Shown here: positions 39,992 through 48,499 of the stretch, one piece after another
Layout: every line of letters begins with the position of its first letter
How positions within the stretch are numbered: position 1 is the stretch's first letter
Notes under the pieces: generated by a model
Database searches by the model: none
Told to the model about the DNA's origin: nothing
The model's input: the letters and a program-made list of their open reading frames with translations, nothing else
Assembly: GCF_014645835.1 (NCBI RefSeq)
Contig: NZ_BMMM01000011.1
Span: 124,001-188,000, forward strand
Direction: 5' to 3'
DNA: 64,000 bases
From: Streptomyces albiflavescens
GTDB lineage: Bacteria > Actinomycetota > Actinomycetes > Streptomycetales > Streptomycetaceae
Translations under genes and position numbers: made by a program

Positions 39992-42220
39992 GTGACCCGT
40001 TCACGAAGACTCATGGGGCTGGCCCTGGGTGGGGCGGTGGCCCTGTCGGGGACCGTCCTGGCGGCGCCGGCCGAGGCCGCGCCGAGCGCCGACACCCCGG
40101 TCGCCACCACGCAGTTGAACTACGTCGCCCCGGCCGAGATCCATTACACCTGGGCGGGTGCCTCCGGCTTCCGCTACCAACTGGGCATCTGGGCCCACGA
40201 CTTCTGGGCCGACTATCCGGGCGTCACCCCGCCGGAGCACGCGGGCCCCGACGACCTCGCCACCGGTACGGACGTCATCTCCAGCCGGTCCGGGGCCACC
40301 GTCACACAGCAGCACCGCTCCACCGGCGCGACCGCCACCGTCGCCGTCCCGGTCGGCCAGACCTACCGGGCCGCGTCCGGCTGGAGCGTGGTGACCCAGG
40401 ACGCCGCGGGCGCCCTGCACATCCTGCGCGCCGCCGCCGACGGCACCACCACGGACCTCCCGGTGACGGGCTTCCCGTCCGGCGCCGAGCCCAGCACCTT
40501 CGTCACCGGCGGCTCGGTCCGCCGCCTCGCCGTGGTCTCCACCGTGGACGGCGTCGCCTCGGCGGGCCTCATCGACCTCGCGGACGGCTCCTTCCGTACG
40601 TACATCACCGGCGTCGGCGCCTCGCCACGCATCACGTTCAACGACCGCTGGGTCGTCTCGGGCAGCAAGTCGATCCGCGTGGACTCGGAGCCCGGCACCG
40701 AACCCGGCACGATCACCACGCCCTACCTGGGCAGCGCCCAGGCCGTCGTCGGCGACCAACTCCTCGCCGCCGACCCGCAGTTCATTCCCGGAGGCGAGAA
40801 GCCCCAGCTGACGGCGGTCTCGCTCGCCACCGGGGCCAAGCGCATCGTCCTGGAGGACTCGGACGGGGCCTACACGGCCACACCCGACGGTGGTCTGCTC
40901 GCCACGGGCGGCCCGTCGAGCAGCGACTGGCACGTGTACCGCGTCCTGCCCCGCCCGGACGGCGACGTCTCGGCCGAGGCGGTGTTCACGGTGGCCCCGA
41001 ACCAGGCCCGGGTGAGCGGCCTGATGATGGCCGGCGGCGAGCTGCTGATGTTCGGCAACGCGACCGTCAACGCCGGCTGGGACGCCGCCTACGCGGTCCC
41101 CCTCGACCCGACGGGCAAGCCGACCGGCACGCAGGTCCGCCGCAGCCCGTACGTCGCGTCCTCGCCCTGCTTGTCCGGCGACGCCGCCTGCCCCCAGTTG
41201 GAGGCCCTCGGCGACGGCCGCTTCGCGTTCCTGTACACGGGCACGGACGGCAAGGAGTCCGTCCACGTGGCCGGGCTCACCACGGACACGTACAGCACCG
41301 AGCCCACCGGCGACTCCGCCGGACGCCTCGGCACCGGCACCGGCCGCTACGTCCTCTACAACGGCGGCACCCCCGGGATCCAGAAGGTTGCCGACTTCCC
41401 GCGCGGCGCCGACGGTGAGACCGCTCTGGACCGCGGCCGCACCGCCGCGGCGGTCTGGGGCCAGCGTCTGTGGGCACCCGGCACCACGCAGGGCAGCGTC
41501 GTCGCGTACGACCTGAAGGCCAAGAAGAACGTGGCCACCGTCGACACCGGCGCCCCCTGCACGCCCACCGACATCCAGGCCGTCAACACCTGGCTGTACT
41601 GGTCCTGCGGCTCCTCGGGCCCCGCGGGCGTCTACGACCGCGCGACCAGCCGCGCCATCGCGGTTCCGGCAGGCCAGGCCCGCCTCGCCGACGGCTATCT
41701 GGTCCGCGAGAACCGCACCACCCACGAGCTGCTGCTCACGGACTTCCACACGGGCGCGGCGACGACCAGGACCGTGGCCGTACTGCCGACCGCGGACCAG
41801 AACACCGGCGGCAACACCGGCCGCTGGGCCGTCGACCGCTTCGGCGGCAATGTCGCGTACCTCACGGACAAGGGGCAGGTCGCGATCGTCACCGCGGGGG
41901 TTCCCACCTCGCCGCTCGCCCAGATGGAGGCGCAGACCGACCCCCAGGCGGGTGGTCCGACCCTCTCGAGCCCCTGGCGCCCCGTATGGCAGCTGAACAA
42001 GCCGTCGACCTGGACGCTGACCCTGAGCACCGGCTCCGGCACGGTCGTGCGCACCCTCACGGGCAGTTCCACCGCGGCCGCGGTGCGGCCCGCATGGGAC
42101 GGCCGCAGGACCGACGGTACGCAGGCGCCCCGCGGCACGTACACCTGGAAGCTGACCGCCGCACCCCGCGACGGTCAGGGCCCCGACCTGGCGCTGACCG
42201 GCACGACAATCACCGACTGA
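39992..42220 (+). CDS. Secreted beta-propeller-like protein with FlgD-type Ig domain
   Basis: 742 residues, function unknown. The GTG at 39992 follows GGGGAGGGG and opens a signal peptide (1-31, ending AEAA). The body is all-beta, made of irregular propeller-like repeats (for example GGLLATGG, WGQRLWAPGT, NTWLYWSCGSSGPAGVYD). The last 90 residues (WTLTLSTGSG ... WDGRRTDGTQAPRGTYTW) match the FlgD Ig-like domain found at the end of many Streptomyces secreted proteins. Probably extracellular and non-enzymatic. Its own promoter must lie in the 120-base gap after the gltX terminator. Confidence 0.8.
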   Translation: MTRSRRLMGLALGGAVALSGTVLAAPAEAAPSADTPVATTQLNYVAPAEIHYTWAGASGFRYQLGIWAHDFWADYPGVTPPEHAGPDDLATGTDVISSRSGATVTQQHRSTGATATVAVPVGQTYRAASGWSVVTQDAAGALHILRAAADGTTTDLPVTGFPSGAEPSTFVTGGSVRRLAVVSTVDGVASAGLIDLADGSFRTYITGVGASPRITFNDRWVVSGSKSIRVDSEPGTEPGTITTPYLGSAQAVVGDQLLAADPQFIPGGEKPQLTAVSLATGAKRIVLEDSDGAYTATPDGGLLATGGPSSSDWHVYRVLPRPDGDVSAEAVFTVAPNQARVSGLMMAGGELLMFGNATVNAGWDAAYAVPLDPTGKPTGTQVRRSPYVASSPCLSGDAACPQLEALGDGRFAFLYTGTDGKESVHVAGLTTDTYSTEPTGDSAGRLGTGTGRYVLYNGGTPGIQKVADFPRGADGETALDRGRTAAAVWGQRLWAPGTTQGSVVAYDLKAKKNVATVDTGAPCTPTDIQAVNTWLYWSCGSSGPAGVYDRATSRAIAVPAGQARLADGYLVRENRTTHELLLTDFHTGAATTRTVAVLPTADQNTGGNTGRWAVDRFGGNVAYLTDKGQVAIVTAGVPTSPLAQMEAQTDPQAGGPTLSSPWRPVWQLNKPSTWTLTLSTGSGTVVRTLTGSSTAAAVRPAWDGRRTDGTQAPRGTYTWKLTAAPRDGQGPDLALTGTTITD

Positions 42221-42256
42221 AGGACAGACGGCCCCGCCAGGAGCTACGGTCGGATC

Positions 42257-43033
42257 ATGAGCATCAAGGCCGTGGTCTGGGACGTGGACGACACGATCTT
42301 CGACTACACGGCCGCTGACCGGGCCGGGATGCGCGGGCACTTGGCGGCCGAGGGCCTGCTCGACGGGTACGAGTCCGTCGAGCAGGCCCTCGCGCGCTGG
42401 CGGCAGGTCACCGATGCCCAGTGGGCAAGGTTCTCGGCGGGGGAGACGGACTGGCAGGGCCAGCGCCGGCAGCGGGTCAGGGTGTTCCTGGAGAATCCGC
42501 TGAGCGATGCCGAGGCCGACGCGTGGTTCGACCGGTACATCGCGCACTACGAAGCCGCCTGGGCCCTCTTCCCGGACGTGTTGCCCGCCCTCGATGCCCT
42601 CGCCGCCAGCCACCGACACGCCGTGCTGTCCAACTCCAGTCTCTTGGTCCAGGACGGCAAGCTCCGCGTCCTCGGCGTACGCGATCGCTTCGAGGCCGTC
42701 CTGTGCGCGGCCGAGCTCGGCGTCTCCAAGCCCGCCGCGGCCGCGTTCCATGCCGCTTGCGACGCTCTCGGACTGCCTCCGCACCAGGTCGCGTACGTCG
42801 GTGACCACCCGGAGATCGACGGGCGCGGCGCCGCTGAAGCGGGTCTGCTGTCCGTCTGGATCGACCGTGACGGCGCTCGCACCGACGATGACGGAGGACC
42901 GGCCGGCCCGCGTCGGATCGCCTCGCTGTCCGAACTCCCCGCCATCCTCGGCGCGGATACCGTTTTGGAGCGCCGTCCACCTTCAGGTAATGTTCTTCCT
43001 GCGCCGCCGGAGAGCGGGCCGAAAGGCCGGTAA
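42257..43033 (+). CDS. HAD-superfamily hydrolase
   Basis: 258 residues. Motif I DVDDT (9-13) with nucleophile Asp9, motif II SNSS, motif III Lys in GVSKP and motif IV YVGDHPEIDGRGAAEAG are all present, so a phosphatase or related hydrolase is expected; the cap is helical. The substrate is unknown. It sits 36 bases after the secreted propeller protein and 49 bases before the tRNA cluster. Confidence 0.88.
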   Translation: MSIKAVVWDVDDTIFDYTAADRAGMRGHLAAEGLLDGYESVEQALARWRQVTDAQWARFSAGETDWQGQRRQRVRVFLENPLSDAEADAWFDRYIAHYEAAWALFPDVLPALDALAASHRHAVLSNSSLLVQDGKLRVLGVRDRFEAVLCAAELGVSKPAAAAFHAACDALGLPPHQVAYVGDHPEIDGRGAAEAGLLSVWIDRDGARTDDDGGPAGPRRIASLSELPAILGADTVLERRPPSGNVLPAPPESGPKGR

Positions 43034-43081
43034 CCGGAGGCGCAAGCTAGAACAAGATCCCCACGGGGGATTGCGTTTCAG

Positions 43082-43153
43082 TGGCCTATGGTGTAATTGG
43101 CAGCACGACTGATTCTGGTTCAGTTAGTCTAGGTTCGAGTCCTGGTAGGCCAG
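43082..43153 (+). tRNA. tRNA-Gln (anticodon CTG)
   Basis: 72 nucleotides. Acceptor TGGCCTA pairs with TAGGCCA; the anticodon loop TTCTGGT gives CTG; the T-arm is GGTTCGAGTCC. CCA is not encoded. First of five tRNA genes. Confidence 0.95.
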
Positions 43154-43195
43154 CTCGCAGAGCTCATCTGCAACCGCGGAGATCAATTCCGCAAC

Positions 43196-43268
43196 GCCCC
43201 CGTTGTGTAGCGGCCTAGCACGCTGCCCTCTCAAGGCAGTAGCGCCGGTTCGAATCCGGTCGGGGGTA
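43196..43268 (+). tRNA. tRNA-Glu (anticodon CTC)
   Basis: 73 nucleotides. Acceptor GCCCCCG/CGGGGGT, anticodon stem CTGCC/GGCAG with loop CTCTCAA (CTC), T-arm CCGGTTCGAATCCGG. CCA not encoded. Differs from the next two Glu copies by one compensated pair in the anticodon stem (CTGCC/GGCAG against CCGCC/GGCGG). Confidence 0.95.
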
Positions 43269-43330
43269 CAGATCCTTCCCAGGGAGGCAGTCCGGGTCGC
43301 ACCCGCTGACTCTCATGCAGGATCGCTAGG

Positions 43331-43403
43331 GCCCCCGTTGTGTAGCGGCCTAGCACGCCGCCCTCTCAAGGCGGTAGCGCCGGTTCGAATCCGGTCGGGG
43401 GTA
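43331..43403 (+). tRNA. tRNA-Glu (anticodon CTC)
   Basis: 73 nucleotides, same layout as the preceding tRNA-Glu with anticodon stem CCGCC/GGCGG. CCA not encoded. Confidence 0.95.
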
Positions 43404-43424
43404 CGCAGTTGGTCTAAACCATAT

Positions 43425-43496
43425 TGGTCTATGGTGTAATTGGCAGCACGACTGATTCTGGTTCAGTTAGTCTAGGTTCGAGTCCTGGTAGACCAG
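43425..43496 (+). tRNA. tRNA-Gln (anticodon CTG)
   Basis: 72 nucleotides, identical to the first tRNA-Gln except for one compensated acceptor pair (TGGTCTA/TAGACCA). Confidence 0.95.
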
Positions 43497-43524
43497 CTCG
43501 GATCTGCGGAAACGCAAGATCCAG

Positions 43525-43597
43525 GCCCCCGTTGTGTAGCGGCCTAGCACGCCGCCCTCTCAAGGCGGTAGCGCCGGTTCGAATCCGGTCGGGGGTA
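43525..43597 (+). tRNA. tRNA-Glu (anticodon CTC)
   Basis: 73 nucleotides, identical to the copy at 43331-43403. Last of the cluster, followed directly by a terminator. Confidence 0.95.
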
Positions 43598-43604
43598 CAA
43601 GAGG

Positions 43605-43634
43605 AAGGCCCTTCGCTTCGGCGGAGGGCCTTTG
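43605..43634 (+). terminator. tRNA cluster terminator
   Basis: GGCCCTTCGC (43607-43616) pairs with GCGGAGGGCC (43621-43630) with one G-T, followed by TTTG. It also faces the convergent MerR gene. Confidence 0.8.
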
Positions 43635-43650
43635 TCGTGTCCGGCGCCGG

Positions 43651-44295
43651 CTACTCGAAGCCGTACCGCCGTGTCGTCTCCTCCTCCTGGGCCAGCCGGT
43701 GCAGCGCCTGCAGCACCGGCTCGATGAGGATCGCCCCCAGGACCGCGAACTCGATCCGCTCCGCCTCGGACGGTTGTGTCTCCAGCAGGTTCAGGTCGAG
43801 AACGGCTGCCCGGTGCATCAACTCGGCGTACGGCTCCAGCAGTTCGGCCTCCCAGTCGTAGCCGATCCGGCGGAGCGCGGCCATCGCCACCACCAGTGAG
43901 CGATACGCGGAGGAGATGGTCGTGAGCCGCTTGGTGTTCTCCCAGCCGAGCCGGTCGAGGAGCGTGATGACCTCCTGCTCTGCGGCCTGGACGAACTCGT
44001 CGTCCTCGTCCGGCTCCGGCACCTGCGGCAGCGCCCACATCGCCGCGCCGAGGCGGATCGTCCGGCCAAGGGAGTCGTCGTCCACGTGCCCGAGCACCTC
44101 GCGCACTTTCGCCACCGGCACCCGGCCCACCTGGATCATCGCCCGCACCAGCCGCAGTCGGCGCAAATGCTCCTCGTCGTACTCGGCCGTCGTGGCGTTG
44201 ATCTGGTGGCCCGGCGGCAACAGCCGTTCACGCAGGTAGTACTTGATCGTCGCCGTGGACACGCCGCTGCGCCTGCTCAGCTCCGCCAGCCGCAT
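43651..44295 (-). CDS. MerR-family regulator
   Basis: 214 residues. MerR helix-turn-helix and wing at the N-terminus (MRLAELSRRSGVSTATIKYY, then LRERLLPPG and YDEEHLRRLRLVRAM), and a longer helical effector domain without an obvious Cys metal site. The ATG at 44295 is the first codon of the HTH. Divergent from the DUF4188 gene; the inverted repeat between them is the likely operator. Confidence 0.9.
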   Translation of the reverse strand: MRLAELSRRSGVSTATIKYYLRERLLPPGHQINATTAEYDEEHLRRLRLVRAMIQVGRVPVAKVREVLGHVDDDSLGRTIRLGAAMWALPQVPEPDEDDEFVQAAEQEVITLLDRLGWENTKRLTTISSAYRSLVVAMAALRRIGYDWEAELLEPYAELMHRAAVLDLNLLETQPSEAERIEFAVLGAILIEPVLQALHRLAQEEETTRRYGFE

Positions 44296-44320
44296 CTCTT
44301 GCGCCTTTCCTTGGGAAGTG

Positions 44321-44360
44321 CCACTATCCAAGCATCGCCAAAAGGATAGTGGAGCTATCC
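44321..44360. promoter_or_regulatory. MerR-type operator between divergent genes
   Basis: CCACTATCC (44321-44329) and GGATAGTGG (44344-44352) form a perfect 9-base inverted repeat with 14 spacer bases. A third half-site CTATCC lies at 44355-44360. The position between the MerR gene and its divergent neighbour fits a promoter-distorting MerR site. Confidence 0.65.
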
Positions 44361-44376
44361 GATGAGGGGGACCGTC

Positions 44377-44901
44377 ATGTTCGCGAAACCGGTGCCGGGC
44401 CTTACGACCGCGGGGGCCGAGGGTGACGTGGTGGTCCTGTTGATCGGCATGCGGATCAACCACTTCTGGGCCGTGCACCACTGGCTGCCGGTGCTGCTGG
44501 CGATGCCGCGCATGCTGCGCGAGCTCGGGAAGGACAAGAGCCGGGGGCTGCTCGGCCATGTGCTGCTGACAGCCTCACCGCGGACGTACTACGTCGTCCA
44601 GTACTGGGAGTCCAAGGAAAAGCTCTACTCCTACGCGCACTCGCCCGACATGTTCCACCACAAGGCGTGGGCGAGGATCAACCGCCAGGAGCGCGCCGGG
44701 AAGCTGCGTCAGCACGTCGGGCGGTGGCACGAGGCCTATGTGGTGCCCGAGGGGTCGTACGAGTCGATCTACGCGGACATGCCGGCCTTCGGGCTCGCGG
44801 CGGTGCACGGTCAGATACCGCTCGAGCGGCGGGGGCGCTCTGCGAAGGAGCGGTTCGCGCACCGGTCGGCGAAGGCGAAGGCGGCCGAAGAAGCCAGGTG
44901 A
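44377..44901 (+). CDS. DUF4188 (monooxygenase-like) protein
   Basis: 174 residues of the DUF4188 family, a ferredoxin-like fold related to heme-dependent aldoxime dehydratases and small monooxygenases. Typical segments are VVVLLIGMRINHFWAVHHWL, YYVVQYWESKEKLYSYA and HVGRWHEAYVVP. The reaction is unknown. The ATG at 44377 is preferred to 44362 because AGGGGG lies six bases upstream. Expression is probably induced through the divergent MerR protein. The tail (RSAKAKAAEEAR) is basic and probably disordered. Confidence 0.8.
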   Translation: MFAKPVPGLTTAGAEGDVVVLLIGMRINHFWAVHHWLPVLLAMPRMLRELGKDKSRGLLGHVLLTASPRTYYVVQYWESKEKLYSYAHSPDMFHHKAWARINRQERAGKLRQHVGRWHEAYVVPEGSYESIYADMPAFGLAAVHGQIPLERRGRSAKERFAHRSAKAKAAEEAR

Positions 44902-44915
44902 CGGGGGGCGGGGGA

Positions 44916-44955
44916 ACGAGGGGGCCTGCCGCGGCGTTGGGGCAGGCCCCCTCGT
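44916..44955. terminator. Bidirectional terminator between DUF4188 gene and ndgR
   Basis: ACGAGGGGGCCTGCC (44916-44930) pairs perfectly with GGCAGGCCCCCTCGT (44941-44955). Confidence 0.85.
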
Positions 44956-44977
44956 CGTACCCGAAGGACCCGAGAGG

Positions 44978-45694
44978 TCAGCCGGAGCGGCGCAGGGCCT
45001 CGGAGAGGCGGGCGGCGGCGTCGATGACCGCCTGGGCGTGCATGCGGCCCGGGTGGCGCGTCAGGCGCTCGATGGGGCCGGAGACGGACACCGCGGCCAC
45101 CACGCGGTTGGAGGGGCCCCGTACGGGCGCGGAGACGGACGCGACGCCCGGCTCCCGCTCGCCGATGGACTGGGCCCAGCCGCGCCGCCGTACGCCCGAC
45201 AGGGCCGTCGCGGTGAAGCGGGCGCCCTGGAGGCCGCGGTGCAGACGCTCCGGCTCCTCCCAGGCCATCAGGATCTGCGCGGAGGAGCCGGCCTTCATCG
45301 TGAGCGTCGAGCCGACCGGGACCGTGTCCCTGAGGCCGGACAGGCGCTCCGCGGCGGCGACGCAGATGCGCATGTCGCCCTGGCGGCGGTAGAGCTGCGC
45401 GCTCTCGCCCGTGATGTCCCGCAGGTGCGTGAGCACCGGGCCCGCCGTGGCGAGGAGGCGGTCCTCGCCGGCGGCCGCGGCCAGCTCGGCGAGCCGGGGG
45501 CCGAGAATGAAACGGCCCTGCATGTCGCGCGCCACCATGCGGTGGTGTTCCAAAGCCACGGCCAGCCGGTGTGCCGTGGGTCGTGCGAGTCCGGTGGCAG
45601 CGACCAAGCCTGCGAGGGTGGCCGGACCGGACTCCAGGGCGCTCAGGACAAGGGCTGCCTTGTCCAGAACGCCGACGCCGCTACTGTTGTCCAT
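44978..45694 (-). CDS. ndgR: IclR-family regulator of leucine/amino acid genes
   Basis: 238 residues with an N-terminal winged helix (LDKAALVLSALESG, ATGLARPTAHRLAVALEHH) and a C-terminal IclR effector domain. Divergent from leuCD, the arrangement of ndgR (LtbR in Corynebacterium), a regulator of leucine and sulfur amino acid synthesis and of secondary metabolism. The ATG at 45694 is chosen as the start of the conserved MDNSSGVGVLDKA. Symmetric sites in the intergenic region suggest control of itself and of leuCD. Confidence 0.92.
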   Translation of the reverse strand: MDNSSGVGVLDKAALVLSALESGPATLAGLVAATGLARPTAHRLAVALEHHRMVARDMQGRFILGPRLAELAAAAGEDRLLATAGPVLTHLRDITGESAQLYRRQGDMRICVAAAERLSGLRDTVPVGSTLTMKAGSSAQILMAWEEPERLHRGLQGARFTATALSGVRRRGWAQSIGEREPGVASVSAPVRGPSNRVVAAVSVSGPIERLTRHPGRMHAQAVIDAAARLSEALRRSG

Positions 45695-45706
45695 GAAACG
45701 ATACTC

Positions 45707-45750
45707 GCGTCTCACTCTGTGAAACGCAAGTTCCTTTTTTCGTGAGACGC
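45707..45750. promoter_or_regulatory. NdgR operator candidates in the ndgR-leuC region
   Basis: GCGTCTCAC (45707-45715), three bases, GTGAAACGC (45719-45727): an inverted repeat with one mismatch. A third half-site GTGAGACGC (45742-45750) matches the exact complement of the first arm. Placed between the divergent ndgR and leuC starts. Confidence 0.6.
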
Positions 45751-45884
45751 GCAACCCTTGTATGCACAGCGGCCCGCGGACCAACGGGCCTGGCGGCGGC
45801 TGCCCGGCAACCAGGGGTGAGGGCGCCGTCTCCTCAAAGATCTCTAGTTGGGCCGGCGCACCTTTGCCGGCCGGAGGGAAAGCG

Positions 45885-47309
45885 ATGGGTAGGACACTCG
45901 CGGAGAAGGTCTGGGACGACCATGTCGTCCGGCGCGCCGAGGGCGAGCCCGACCTCCTCTTCATCGATCTGCACCTGCTGCACGAGGTGACCAGCCCGCA
46001 GGCCTTCGACGGCCTCCGCCAGGCGGGCCGTCCCGTGCGCCGTCTCGACCTCACCATCGCCACCGAGGATCACAACACCCCGACCCTCGACATCGACAAG
46101 CCCATCGCGGACCCGGTCTCCCGGGCCCAGCTGGAGACGCTGCGCAAGAACTGCGCCGAGTTCGGCGTACGGCTGCACTCGCTGGGCGACGTCGAGCAGG
46201 GCGTGGTCCACGTGGTGGGACCGCAGCTGGGCCTGACCCAGCCCGGCACCACGGTCGTGTGCGGTGACTCCCACACGTCCACGCACGGCGCCTTCGGCGC
46301 GCTGGCGTTCGGCATCGGCACCTCCCAGGTCGAGCACGTGCTGGCCACCCAGACGCTGCCCCTGGCCCGCCCCAAGACCATGGCCATCACGGTCGACGGC
46401 GAACTGCCCGAGGGCGTCACGGCCAAGGACCTGATCCTGGCGATCATCGCCAAGATCGGCACGGGCGGCGGCCAGGGCTACATCCTGGAGTACCGCGGCT
46501 CCTCCATCGAGAAGCTCTCGATGGAGGCCCGGATGACCATCTGCAACATGTCGATCGAGGCGGGCGCCCGCGCGGGCATGATCGCCCCCGACGAGACCAC
46601 CTTCGAATACCTCAAGGGCCGCGCCCACGCGCCCGAGGGCGAGGACTGGGACGCCGCCGTCGCGTACTGGAAGACGCTGAAGTCGGACGACGACGCGGAA
46701 TTCGACGAGGAGGTCGTCATCGACGCCGCTTCTCTGTCGCCGTTCGTCACCTGGGGTACCAACCCGGGCCAGGGCGCGCCGCTTTCGGCGTCCGTCCCCG
46801 ACCCGGCTTCGTACGAAGACGCTTCGGAGCGCCTGGCCGCCGAAAAGGCCCTGGAATACATGGGGTTGGACGCCGGACAGCCGCTGCGCGACATCAAGGT
46901 CGACACCGTCTTCGTAGGTTCGTGCACCAACGGCCGTATCGAGGACCTGCGCGCGGCCGCGGCGATCGTCGAGGGCCGCAAAGTCGCCGACGGCGTACGG
47001 ATGCTGGTGGTCCCCGGCTCCGCGCGGGTCGGTCTGCAGGCCGTCTCCGAGGGCCTGGACGTCGTCTTCAAGGAGGCCGGCGCCGAATGGCGGCACGCGG
47101 GCTGCTCGATGTGTCTGGGCATGAACCCCGACCAGCTGGCCCCCGGTGAGCGCTCCGCGTCCACCTCCAACCGCAACTTCGAGGGCAGGCAGGGCAAGGG
47201 CGGCCGTACGCACCTGGTCTCGCCGCAGGTCGCCGCCGCGACCGCCGTGCTGGGCCATCTGGCCTCGCCCGCCGACCTGTCCGACGCCCCTGTGCCCGCT
47301 GGAGTCTGA
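45885..47309 (+). CDS. leuC: 3-isopropylmalate dehydratase large subunit
   Basis: 474 residues, aconitase fold with a [4Fe-4S] cluster bound by cysteines in VGSCTNGR and CSMCLGMN. With LeuD it isomerises 2- to 3-isopropylmalate, and acts on citramalate for isoleucine. The ATG at 45885 follows GGAGGG; the frame extends upstream to 45762 but that part lacks homology. The 135-base untranslated leader is GC-rich with no Leu-rich peptide. Followed five bases later by leuD. Confidence 0.97.
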   Translation: MGRTLAEKVWDDHVVRRAEGEPDLLFIDLHLLHEVTSPQAFDGLRQAGRPVRRLDLTIATEDHNTPTLDIDKPIADPVSRAQLETLRKNCAEFGVRLHSLGDVEQGVVHVVGPQLGLTQPGTTVVCGDSHTSTHGAFGALAFGIGTSQVEHVLATQTLPLARPKTMAITVDGELPEGVTAKDLILAIIAKIGTGGGQGYILEYRGSSIEKLSMEARMTICNMSIEAGARAGMIAPDETTFEYLKGRAHAPEGEDWDAAVAYWKTLKSDDDAEFDEEVVIDAASLSPFVTWGTNPGQGAPLSASVPDPASYEDASERLAAEKALEYMGLDAGQPLRDIKVDTVFVGSCTNGRIEDLRAAAAIVEGRKVADGVRMLVVPGSARVGLQAVSEGLDVVFKEAGAEWRHAGCSMCLGMNPDQLAPGERSASTSNRNFEGRQGKGGRTHLVSPQVAAATAVLGHLASPADLSDAPVPAGV

Positions 47310-47314
47310 GAGCC

Positions 47315-47908
47315 ATGGAAGCATTCACCACGCACACCGGCCGGGCCGTCCCGCTGCGCCGCAGCAACGTCGACACCGACCAGATCATCCCCGCCCACTG
47401 GCTCAAGAAGGTGACCAGGGACGGTTTCGAGGACGGGCTGTTCGAGGCCTGGCGCAAGGACTCGTCCTTCGTCCTCAACCAGCCCGAGCGCAAGGGCGCC
47501 ACGGTCCTGGTCGCCGGTCCCGACTTCGGTACGGGCTCCTCGCGCGAGCACGCAGTCTGGGCGCTGCAGAACTACGGTTTCAAGGCCGTCATCTCGTCCC
47601 GCTTCGCGGACATCTTCCGCGGCAACTCGCTCAAGAACGGCCTGCTCACGGTGGTTCTGGAGCAGAAGATCGTGGACGCGCTGTGGGAGCTCGTCGAGCA
47701 GGACCCCGAGGCCGAGGTCACGGTCGACCTGGAAGCCCGTGAGGTGCGCGCCGAGGGCATCACCGCCGCCTTCGAACTCGACGAGAACGCCCGCTGGCGG
47801 CTGCTGAACGGCCTGGACGACATCTCCATCACCCTCCAGAACGAGGCCGACATCGCGGCGTACGAGAGCAAGCGGCCGTCGTACAAGCCGAAGACGCTGC
47901 ACGTCTGA
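47315..47908 (+). CDS. leuD: 3-isopropylmalate dehydratase small subunit
   Basis: 197 residues, the swivelling domain partner of LeuC. Signature segments are VPLRRSNVDTDQIIPAHWLK and GPDFGTGSSREHAVWAL. Normal length. Co-transcribed with leuC. The 300 bases after it (47909-48208) hold only a hairpin (47988-48021) and the promoter of the next small gene. Confidence 0.97.
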   Translation: MEAFTTHTGRAVPLRRSNVDTDQIIPAHWLKKVTRDGFEDGLFEAWRKDSSFVLNQPERKGATVLVAGPDFGTGSSREHAVWALQNYGFKAVISSRFADIFRGNSLKNGLLTVVLEQKIVDALWELVEQDPEAEVTVDLEAREVRAEGITAAFELDENARWRLLNGLDDISITLQNEADIAAYESKRPSYKPKTLHV

Positions 47909-47987
47909 CGCGCGGGCCGGATTCACCTCCGGTCGATCACCTGATCCGCGGAGACGCAAGGCTGATTTCGGCCACTGCAACACCCCT

Positions 47988-48021
47988 CTGTACCCCCAAT
48001 CGTGGACGGTTGGGGGTACAG
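47988..48021 (+). terminator. leuCD terminator
   Basis: CTGTACCCCCAA (47988-47999) pairs perfectly with TTGGGGGTACAG (48010-48021) around a 10-base loop. No T-run. Confidence 0.65.
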
Positions 48022-48208
48022 CTGTGTCTGCCCTCGGACGGCCCCGGCGCGCCGCTTTGGAGGGCTCCAACTCCCCTAGTTACAACGGCCGTTGCCTGGG
48101 TACGCGCACTTTGGTCCGGCGACGTGCCGAGGTGCCCGGAACCCCCTCGGGGGACGGCAGTTACCCCCTGCGCAGGCGACAACTCGCCCCAGATGGCACA
48201 ATCTGTGC

Positions 48209-48439
48209 ATGGAACACGACGGCCAACTCGAGCTCTACGTGGCAGTCGCGGCCCAACTCAAGGAAGCGCACACAAGAGTGCGTGCACTGCAAGTCCCGGA
48301 GGGCGTACGGATGGCGCTGACCCGGAAGCTGCTGGTCATTACGGCCGTGGCCAAGCACGATCTCGCCGATGCGACAAGGCGGCTGGAGCGGTTCATCAAC
48401 GACCTCGACGAGGGTCGATTCCTCGAAGAGGAACGCTGA
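48209..48439 (+). CDS. Conserved small helical protein
   Basis: 76 residues, no known function, conserved at this place between leuD and hupS in Streptomyces (recalled). Almost entirely helical and charged (MEHDGQLELYVAVAAQLKEA ... KHDLADATRRLERFINDLDE). No Shine-Dalgarno sequence precedes the ATG. CACAAT (48196-48201), seven bases before the ATG, could be the -10 of a promoter giving a leaderless mRNA. It might be a small nucleoid or coiled-coil partner of HupS (weak inference from neighbourhood). Confidence 0.75.
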   Translation: MEHDGQLELYVAVAAQLKEAHTRVRALQVPEGVRMALTRKLLVITAVAKHDLADATRRLERFINDLDEGRFLEEER

Positions 48440-48499
48440 GGAATCTCCGCTACAGCCCGAGTTCGTTGCGGCACAAGGGTGATTAGCCCGTTTCGTGTT

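Noticed and set aside
43082..43634. tRNA cluster as an integration site for a mobile element
   Set aside because: No integrase gene, no duplicated tRNA 3' end outside the five intact genes and no atypical DNA next to the cluster.
45765..45884. GGCTGCCCGGCAACC in the leuC leader resembles a piece of a SAM-type riboswitch
   Set aside because: The remaining conserved stems and the 3' core of SAM-I or SAM-IV elements could not be found; the match is limited to the short GGCAACC string.
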